Shown: one piece after another, positions 55,592 through 64,000 of the stretch
Numbering within the stretch: the first letter of the stretch is position 1
Layout of the letters: each line of letters begins with the position of its first letter
From: Cannabis sativa
Lineage: Eukaryota > Streptophyta > Magnoliopsida > Rosales > Cannabaceae
Length of the DNA stretch: 64,000 nt
NCBI RefSeq assembly: GCF_029168945.1
Contig: NC_083602.1
Location: 71,878,600-71,942,599 of the forward strand
Direction: 5' to 3'
The notes under the pieces: model-generated
Databases searched by the model: none
Seen by the model: only the letters and a program-made list of their open reading frames with translations
What the model was told of the DNA's origin: nothing
Made by a program: the position numbers and the translations under genes

Positions 55592-56765
55592 TTACCCTAT
55601 CACTATCCTTCTCCGATGACGGGCACTACTATGGTGATCGGTCCGGTACTTGCCACTGCCGCTGCTGTTCCCTCCTTTCTTTTCAAGATACTTACAGTAA
55701 CTCTCAAAGAGTCGGATAGGTACCTGAAGTTTAAAGTCTAGGCTGAACAGAAACTCTATCTCTAACTCGTTCATTTCCTCTGTGCTCACACCACCCACTC
55801 GTGCATAGTACGCATTGTTGTCGCAGCTGAATAAACATGAAATTTATCTCAAATCAATCAATGACATATAAAACTCACTCCAAAGTCCAAAACAATCGGA
55901 GACGAAAATAGAAATAGAAAAAAAATTTTACAAACTAAAATTTGAAAAAAAATTAACGCTGAAATTTTTTGAATTTTTTATTTGTAAAAATATATTTTTA
56001 ATAAATAAAAAATTTAGGTTGTAAAATTGTAAATAAAAACATAAAAAAAATATTTTTAAAAATTTCTCAAAATAAAATATAAGAATTATTTCACAAATAC
56101 AAATAAGGGATGGATGGATTAACGCCACATGGAAAAATGTCATTTAATTTCTCAAACACAAATAAATAAATAAACTATCGTTAATAGTTTCTTAATTTTA
56201 ATATTTTTCTCCTCAAAATTTCATACAAGGTTATAATTAAGTTTTAGCGAAATGTATATACATAATTGTTCTTAATATTCATATATTATTATTTTATGAA
56301 ATATAAATATATGTCTTACTCATCGTCGAGGAATTTAGCAGCGACCATAAGTGCGGTGATGAAGAGGCGGTGAACGTTAAGAGAAGTGAGTGAAAAGTGA
56401 GGGCGATTGTGAAAATATCTGTGTATGTATATATAGGCCACCACGAAGCAGGAAGTGCTACACTTTGAGTACTTCAAAACGCGTTCCAGATACTGTCGTA
56501 GGCTTAACCTGGGTGCTTTGGACCCATGGAAGATCGAAATGGCCTCCTCATCTTTCAATCTCGATGCCCTTATTATCACCCTTTCGTTCTTCCTAATCCA
56601 TTTCTCAAGCACACAACCAATCACCACTAAAGCTTGGGGAATAGTAGTTTCTGATGATGATGATGATGTCGTTTTCCCAAATTCATCCAACTCCAAAGCT
56701 CTGAAACTCTCTGATGACAACCCTAATATGCCGTGATCTGCTATTGCCGTTATTTCCAATTCCAT
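55592..56765 (-). CDS. U/P-type cyclin (cyclin-P/CYCU family), 2 exons
   Basis: A small plant cyclin related to yeast PHO80-type cyclins and expected to bind an A-type cyclin-dependent kinase. Minus-strand exon 1 is 56,765-56,320 and exon 2 is 55,826-55,592 (446 + 235 nt, 226 aa). The intron has GT (56,319) and AG, and splits the Asp codon of 'KFLDD'. The cyclin box covers about residues 80-195, with 'PRLSLRQYLERVLKYSKC', 'CFVVAYIYIHRYFHN', 'NVHRLFITALMVAAKFLDD' and, in exon 2, 'NNAYYARVGGVSTEEMNELE' and 'FLFSLDFKLQV'. These are hallmarks of the U/P class. The N-terminus has a Ser-rich stretch 'TTSSSSSETT', and the C-terminus is basic and low complexity. No defect is visible. The start is the first ATG of the open frame. 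Confidence 0.92.
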
Positions 56766-56833
56766 TTGTATATCTAAAGAAACGACAATGTAGATTGACG
56801 TCGTTATTGTAGATAGATATGTGGTTTGGTTTG

Positions 56834-56843
56834 GTTATATATA
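56834..56843 (-). promoter_or_regulatory. Candidate TATA box of the cyclin gene
   Basis: The minus strand reads 'tatatataac' about 70-80 bp upstream of the ATG at 56,765. The distance fits a short leader. No experimental signal can be inferred. Confidence 0.4.
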
Positions 56844-58180
56844 GATACGTGTATGTTCGTTAATCGTTATGTTAAAGTAACATTATGATACTTTATTCTT
56901 TTCTTCTTCATTTGTGGAAGTTTTGCAAGTTGGAACTTAAATACCACTGTTATAATTAATAATAGAAAGAACAAAAAAGGGAGTTTCTAGAAAAGTTAAG
57001 AGCTTAAAGGCATGATATGCTATTCTCTGGGTTCATATGAAGGGATTCGTCAGCTCTTATCAGGAAGAAAACTATAGATGCGGACGGTGCAATATTATGT
57101 ATTTACAAGAATATGCTATAGTGTATATTATAACTAGAGAACTAAGGTATTGTTCAACTTTTGTAAACATTTTATATTTTTTTTTACTTATTTAATAATA
57201 TAATTTAAAATATAATATTTTTATGTGTACGTTATAAATAAAGTAATACTATTGTAATAAAAAAATTGTTATTTTTATAATATACGAAAAGATATTAAAT
57301 TTGTGGTAAATATTAAATAGTGGACTTAACAAAGAAATAACATGTATTTTTATAATAAAATAAAAGAAAAAGAAAACAATCTTGGAATTTAATAATTTAA
57401 GCTTGTGACTGATGATGTAGTTATTTTTGAATTATTGTTTAAACGTTTTTCTTAACATACTATTTATAAAAGTTTTAACATTTTATTTTGTGGTGTCAGC
57501 GAAATGCTTTTGCTACAAAATTGAATGTAGGATGACAACTGTAAAATGGACTATCACAATATTATATATTTTCTAAAATTAAAAAAATGAGGATTTTATA
57601 TAAAAAATATTAGTGATAGAATTTTTTTATATGAAATGTTTAGTAAGGGAATTTATTTTAATAAATTATGTAGATGTGAAATTTCTACCTTAAATTGTAA
57701 TGATGAAAAGAAAATTATGATTCATGCGACTAATTATTTCTATAATTTATTTGTCTTACTGTTTTGTAGTAACTAAAATTTTATAAGCATTGTATGAAAT
57801 TAGTTGAGCACTCGCGAGATAGTTATAAATATATTTTGTCTCATGCGATTGTTATAATTATTGAAAAATAAATTTTAATTTATGATTATTTTATTATTTT
57901 ATAAATTTATATATTAAGTAATTTTTAATATTTTTATTAAATAAATAAAATATTATAAATTATTCTTTTGCTATTATTCAATTATTTCTAAATGAAAAAT
58001 AGAATAATTTTTTATTATTTTATATGTGTAGTATTATGTATATTGAATTAAAATTAATAATTTAAAATAAAAAAAATCTATTTTTTATTTGTTAAAAAAC
58101 TTAAAGGATTTTTTTATACACAATACAAATAATTAGTTTGTTTATAAAAGACTAAATAATGAAGAATCAATCACTATGAA

Positions 58181-58219
<39 letters not shown>

Positions 58220-58220
58220 T
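58181..58220. repeat. (ATT)13 microsatellite
   Basis: A pure ATT run; complementary in sequence to the (AAT)n run 41 bp downstream. Confidence 0.95.
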
Positions 58221-58258
58221 TAGAATGAGATTTTCTTTTAGTGAAATATTATGAGAAT

Positions 58259-58260
<2 letters not shown>

Positions 58261-58330
<70 letters not shown>
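58261..58330. repeat. (AAT)23 microsatellite
   Basis: A 70-bp pure AAT run facing the (ATT)13 run. Confidence 0.95.
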
Positions 58331-59063
58331 GTGTAAGTTATAAAAAGTTAAAAAGACACTATTAATTTTATTAATAAGAAATGATTTGATGATATATATT
58401 ATTTTTATTTTATTTTAATAATATATATTTATATATAATTGTTAAATCAAAATGAAAGATAGTTGATATAGGTTTGCTTAAATTTGTGTTGTTTTGAAAG
58501 TTAAAATAAGTTAATGGTATGTATACATTTATTATGTTGAAATAAGTTACTTAGGGAAAAAATGAAAAAAATGCTATATATTTATTTATATAACAATATA
58601 TCATATATATTATAAGTTATTTATGAATTATATAAAAATGTAAAAGTAGATGAAAAGAGGTATATGAATTAATAAATCAATTACATTATTATTACATAAT
58701 TATGATTATTATAAGAAATTTAATTTAAAAATAATAAAGAAATGTACAATAATTAAATAATTAAGAATATGATAATTTTTAGAATAATACATAATTTTAA
58801 TTATATTTTTAAATTTAAAATGTAATATATCATATATATTTTATTCTAATTATAATAATAGTAATTAAACATCCAACTTAACATACAATTACATTTTTTT
58901 CTTTAAAAGAAAAAGAAGAAAACATGATTATACAATATAAAAATTACACATAGAATAAAGTCACACATACATGATAGCCTAACAATTTAGCTTGAAAATT
59001 CCTCTAATTTTTTGTCGAAGATTCCCTTGTTTGTGAATGAAACTTTGTTTAAATATATATATA

Positions 59064-62000
59064 GGGCCGTCTCAAATATTTTAGAGGCTCTGTTCTAATT
59101 TTAAAAATAGGCCCTTAACCAAAAAAAAAAAATATAAATTGTAAATAATATTTTTAAGTATTATCATATTACGAAAGTATATTTTACATAATTAAGCACC
59201 CAAAAACTCAAACAATTTTATTAAAATTGTTATTAATTCCAATACAACTTCAAGTCAATATCAACATTCTATTTAAAAAGGGCCATCCTTCGAACGCTTT
59301 TTGAAGCAAATTCATCAACCAACTCTTCATATTTTATCGTCTCCAAAACTTCATTTTCAATCGCTATCGATGCTAATCCATTAAGCCTTTCTTGTAACAT
59401 GGTAGACCGCAAGTAGGACTTCAATAACTTTAACTTTGAAAAACTTCTTTCTGCAAAAGCAACTGTCACAGGAATAGTCAACAAAATTCTACATGCAATA
59501 ATTGTATTAGGAAAATAATCTACGCCTTTCAATTCTTTAATATATCGATAGCTCTCATTTTCTCTCTAGGTAAGATTTGCCTTAATAGCTTCAACTCCAC
59601 ACATAATTCATTCCCATCAATATCAGATTGTTCATTATGTTTCAATGCGTTTTCAAATAACAACAACAAGACTTCAAATTTGCATTGTCTAACGATTGTA
59701 ACCTGTCAGAAGTAAACAAGAAACCAAAAATATTTTCATATTCTTGATATTGTTCAAATCTCTTAGTAAGAGAAGCAATGGCTTGATCAACAAGGTAAAG
59801 AAAATAATTAATTCTAAAAGATTCCTCTCCAGATAACTCAACAGATGGGGTATTCAAATTTTCATCAAATTGTCTTTTTCTTCGAATTGTGCGCCTTTGA
59901 GGAAATACTGGATCGATATTCATTTCAATAGAAATTTCCTTAGCATTATCCAAGGCGTTATAAAAACCTGTTTCTCTGTATCCCACTAAAAAAGAAATTA
60001 ACTCCTTTATTTTGTCCATAGCAATATCAATAAGCATATCCTTTGATTGTAAAAGCTTACTAACCAAATTAATTGCAGATAAGATTTCAAACCAAATAAT
60101 AATTGTTATTAAAAACACAAAATCACCAAGTTCATTTATTGCTAAGGATTTTGCTTCACTTCTTATTTTAGAATCAATTTCATCCTTTTCCGACACTTCA
60201 AGTAAAACTTCTCTAAAATCTGACATTTGAGATCTTATAGCTTTAACACTTTCTACACGACTCTCCCAACGAGTGGATGACAATGATTTCGGAGTCAATC
60301 CTTTCACAAAATCATAATTATGTAATGCGTTTAACATGTTCTTTGATAACAGGATCAAACTCTGCCAACATGTTCTTTGATAACATTTGTAATGTTGGCA
60401 GAGTTTGGCAATTTTCTCTAGCTTTACTACACGATTCAGCCATGTCACACAAAATCAAATTAAGGCTATGACAACCACAAGGAGTATAAAAGGCTCTTGG
60501 ATTTATGTCTAAAAATTTCTTTTGTACACCTTGATGTTTTCCTTTCATATTTGACCCATTATCATAACCTTGCCCTCGCACATCAAATATGTCAAGACCA
60601 AGTTTTTTTAGCTCATTTTGTAGCACATCAAAAAGTCCTTGACCAGTTGTATCATTCACATTTAAAAATCCTAAAAAAGATTCTTCAATGCTAAGAGAAT
60701 GTGGAGAAACATCCACATATCTCAATATCAAGGACATTTGCTCTTGATGGCTAACATCAGGAGTACAATCAAGTATCACAGAAAAATATTTTGCTTGTTT
60801 AACTTTCTTAATGATTTCAGTTTTAATTGCAGAAGCAAGCAAAAGTATTAACTCGTTTTGGATATTATGTCCAAGATAATGAATGTGAATATTATCATTT
60901 GTAATGCGTTTAACATGTTCTTTGATAACAGGATCAAACTCTGCCAACATTTCAATTAAGCCCAGAAAATTGCCATTACTATTTTGATATAATTTCTCAT
61001 TAGATCCACGAAAGGCCAAATTATGTTTAGCAATAAATTTAACTATTAAAATAATTCTTTGTAAAACTTTTTTCCAGTGATCTTTTTCTTTTTCAATTAG
61101 TCTTTGAGTCGATTTATCAATGGTTTGATTCTTTTGGAGTCTTAGACGCAATTCGTACCAAGTTGTCATATTTTTAACATGTTCCATGCTTATCTCATGC
61201 TCTCTAAGTCTTTCACCAATATGTATCCAGTCACTAAAGCCTTCATTTATTAATTGTCCTCTAACAATCCCTGTTTTAAAAACTTTGCAACAAAAACAAA
61301 ATACTCTATCTAACTCTTTTGATTAAACAAGCCAATCTCTATCACATTTCTCTCCATTTGATAAAACTCTAGTATACAAATTACAGTGAATCGTCTAGAA
61401 AATTTACCTTTAGGACCAGCCATAATAGAACAATCTCTTTTTGGACCCTTCATCACTAATAAATCAATCATTTTTTAATCAAGAGCATCCCAATTTCTTG
61501 GATCAAATATATCAAGTAAATTTTTAAATGAGTTTGTTTGCTCTGCATTGTCATTATTATTATCCTCTAAAATTTTATTTTTGAGTGAATTATTCAAATG
61601 ATCATCATCACAATTTTCAGAATCAAAATTTTGATTTTCCATATTATCATTTTCAATAGGCACATCACTTTTATTTTCCATTTTATTATTTTCAATAGGC
61701 ATGTCACCTCTATTTTCCACATCATCATTTTCACTATGATTTTCAATAATAGGCAACATATTTTCAGAAATTTCAATATCAACAACATTATGATTATGAT
61801 TTTCAAAAGAAACTTGTGGTTCTTTTATAATAAATTTATCAAGAGCTCCTCTTTGAGATTGAGTTAACTCCTCAATTTTTTTCTTTTTCTTACGCTTTTC
61901 ATACCTAGACTCATATTTTTTAATTTTAGGAGACATAGTAAAAAAAATAATAACAACAACTAATATAATATTTCAAAGAACAATCAAGATAATAATAAAT

Positions 62001-63067
62001 ATTAATTTGGAAGTTCAAAAAGGGACGAAAAAACCTGATATTCGCTGCTAATTCCGTCTTCAAAGTTTAAAACTTCAAATTTAGAAAATTCACCATCACC
62101 AATTGCCCAATGCTCATTTAAAATTAACTTTTTGATTTATGCAATAATATTTATTACAATAAGTAAATGTACTAATAAACAGTAATTAACTATATAACAA
62201 TTAATAATTAATCTCAATTAAAAAAAATTTTACAAAGATATGATTGATTGACAATATTAAACAAGGGTGAATTTACAACATATACATATTACATATTTTT
62301 TTTCCATTAGTTTCAGCATTAATTATATAAATAGATATATTTAGTTTTTTTTAAGAAATAAAAGATAAAAAGATAAAGAAGAAGAAACTAGCTAACTACT
62401 AATACTAACTACACTGTCAATTATAAAAATTAAGATATGAATATATATGATTGATAGTAGCTAGTAGTCTAGTAGATCAAATATAACAAAAATACAGATA
62501 TGAAATTAAAAATAATAAACAATATAGATACATGAACAAAGAGTAAATATCAAATACATACCTTTCATTAACCATTGATAGATTTGTCTCCGAAAATTCC
62601 AATGAATAGTATTATTCTCTCAATTCTAATAAACAATTTTGATTTTTGATGTTGATTAAAAGCTTAAAATTGAATATATGTATATATATATAGTCATGTA
62701 GGTGAATATAAAAGGTTTTTTTTTTTAAAAAAAAGAATTAAATGGTATTAATTAATTTAGCACCGTTAGTTTCTAAAAATTAGGAAATCTAATTGACCAG
62801 GAAAAGTTTGTTTATAAAAGAAAAATCTATATTTGAAAATATTCAAAAACAAAATTAAAAGAACTTTTTTTTTTATTTTGCTGACCGAAGTAAGCTTAAA
62901 AAACCAAAATATATTGGCCTTAAAACTAATATACCTTTTTTTTGGGAAGAGTCTTGCTGACCGAAGTCAGCTTAAAAAAAAAAAGGAGAGATTAGAGAAA
63001 ATTGGGCCCTTTTGTTGTGTGGGCCCTGTGCAATAAATCTGGTTGCACAGTTAAAGGGCCGGGCCTG
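59064..63067 (-). mobile_element. hAT-superfamily DNA transposon (DUF4371/TTF-zinc-finger type), decayed
   Basis: About 4.0 kb. The left end 'gggccgtctcaaat' and the right end '...aagggccgggcctg' form imperfect inverted termini of the GGGCC type seen in this hAT group. Both are flanked by 'tatatata' (59,056-59,063 and 63,068-63,075), compatible with an 8-bp duplication but low in complexity. A minus-strand transposase relic fills 59,269-61,936. The remainder (61,937-63,060) is AT-rich subterminal DNA with a repeated 'gctgaccgaagt-agctta' motif at 62,880 and 62,955. Confidence 0.75.
59269..61936 (-). pseudogene. hAT transposase relic (TTF zinc finger, DUF4371, hAT dimerisation domain)
   Basis: Reading leftward: a basic N-terminus with a Lys-rich run and an Asn/Glu-rich repeat (61,936-61,475; 'ENHSENDD', 'IENNKMENKSD'); a TTF-type zinc finger zone (about 61,420-61,190) with 'GEKCDRDWLV', one stop and 'VFCFCCKVFKTG'; DUF4371 (61,187-60,318) with 'LAFRGSNEKL', 'YFSVILDCTPDVSHQEQMS' and 'DVRGQGYDNGSNMKG'; the middle domain with 'LSSTRWESRVESVKAIR' (60,448-59,642); and the hAT C-terminal dimerisation domain 'LTIPVTVAFAERSFSKLK' (59,532-59,269). 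All regions of a normal transposase are present. Frameshifts near 61,400, 60,370, 59,650 and 59,530 and at least one stop inactivate it. The one near 60,370 comes from a templated insertion. Confidence 0.87.
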
Positions 63068-64000
63068 TATATATACATACAAGTAAGAGGATGATTTCTT
63101 AAAACAATGACATGACTAATATAAACTAAAAACATGATGATCAATACTAAACTTCTATAAATACACTCGATACACACACATATTTTTCTTCGGTGTGATT
63201 ATTATTACTATTGTTAAACTTCTTCTTCATAGACATTGTCTTTGTGATTGAGATGATAATGTTGATGATGATTTCTTCTTCATAGCCATGGCATTTTAAT
63301 TTTTTCCTCCCATTGTTTTTGAAAATGAAAATAGAAAACACAAAAAGAAAGAGTTTTAAAAGATTGAAAGGGAGAGAGAGAGAGAGAGGAGTGTGAGGAG
63401 ATCAAGTAGAGAATGAATTATATTTATAGAGAAACTATTGCATGAGTGTGAGATGTTATGTAGAAAAAAAAACTTGAAATGTAGGTAGGAAAATGAAAAG
63501 ACTTTGAGAAATTGTAATAATCAAAGTGAAGTGAAAGAATCTCTACTTGATATATATTGTGTATAATTGATTAGTTAATGTTTTTTAATTTTTATATATA
63601 TTGTTGTTACTAGAATTTCACAACACCAAGAAGTGTAATTTAGCTGGTAAAAGATAGAATTGTTTGAGAGATGATAAATGCGAGTATTCAACCTAAAACG
63701 GCGAGTACTCCAATAGGAATGCGATAACAGACAATAAAGCTGGAAAAAATACAGGAGACAATGAAATATAGTGGTTCAGTCAGATTTTGTTCTGCTTAGT
63801 CCACTGTAGCAAGGGATTCGTAGGTGCATTTTCATGGTGGATCACCCCTTTATATACAAAGCAGGTGCCCAATCGGTTACATGAGGATCACATTTATTGT
63901 TAATCCATTATTTACACATTAAATTGTCATGATTAAACTCAGACAACGTTAACATTAATAAGTATATGACAGTTACTGAACTCATCAACGTATGCGTCCT
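63068..64000. other. Spacer with GA microsatellite and a repeat-like end
   Basis: Contains a (GA)n run at about 63,371-63,389. The last 350 bp (from about 63,650) is less AT-rich and reads on the minus strand like the flank of an LTR element ('ctgaaccactatatttcatt'), but no LTR boundary, coding motif or primer site is within the window. No gene is supported. Confidence 0.4.

Larger units (their letters stand above)
56844..59063. other. AT-rich spacer with trinucleotide repeats
   Basis: No gene or recognisable transposon is found between the cyclin promoter and the hAT end. Very high A+T, many short homopolymers, and two long trinucleotide runs described separately. Confidence 0.6.

Noticed and set aside
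61594..61867. Ile/Met/Lys-rich ORFs overlapping the hAT N-terminus
   Set aside because: Alternative-frame shadows of the repetitive Asn/Glu-rich transposase N-terminus.

Overview
The window is nuclear DNA of a flowering plant, most likely a eudicot. It is AT-rich, with spliced genes carrying GT-AG introns, L1-type LINEs, Ty1/copia and Ty3/gypsy LTR retrotransposons, a Pack-MULE and a hAT element. The host genes are plant-specific in type (peroxisomal adenine nucleotide carrier, plant MIRO GTPase, U/P-type cyclin). No species can be fixed from the sequence alone.

Layout. 1-2,960: fragments of old retroelements, including a copia internal piece with a local inversion, an L1 reverse-transcriptase scrap and a diverged gypsy-like LTR. 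4,143-6,154 (-): a complete five-exon peroxisomal adenine nucleotide carrier gene. 6,778-12,898 (+): a full-length L1-type LINE with both ORFs open, a poly-A tail and a perfect 17-bp target-site duplication, about 0.6 kb upstream of the carrier gene and divergent from it. 12,992-42,257: a decayed Ty3/gypsy element (-) that became a landing pad. A copia-type element (15,469-34,689, TSD CTCGT) and a reverse-strand solo LTR (36,273-38,114, TSD CTTTG) inserted into it. The 5' LTR of that copia element was itself hit twice, by a solo LTR (16,134-18,042, TSD AAAAT) and by a 9.9-kb element (18,367-28,233, TSD TATAG). The 9.9-kb element has nearly identical LTRs but no intact coding capacity. 42,790-46,570 (-): a broken FAR1/FRS (MULE-derived) gene with a 1.55-kb Pack-MULE apparently in one of its introns; the Pack-MULE carries the 3' half of a thioredoxin h gene. 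49,145-55,125 (+): a complete 14-exon MIRO GTPase gene. 55,592-56,765 (-): a two-exon U/P-type cyclin gene, convergent with MIRO. 56,766-59,060: AT-rich spacer with long trinucleotide repeats. 59,064-63,067 (-): a hAT element whose transposase is disrupted partly by a templated insertion copied from 0.6 kb away. 63,068-64,000: spacer with a repeat-like end.

The three host genes look intact, with every exon joining in frame: 324, 647 and 226 codons. They share no obvious pathway. The carrier moves ATP/AMP across the peroxisomal membrane, MIRO sits on the mitochondrial outer membrane, and the cyclin is a cell-cycle or phosphate-type regulator. Everything else is mobile DNA or its remains. The most interesting points are the Pack-MULE with a captured thioredoxin fragment, the fully datable nest of five LTR insertions, a recently moved element that cannot encode its own machinery, and the young LINE next to the carrier promoter.
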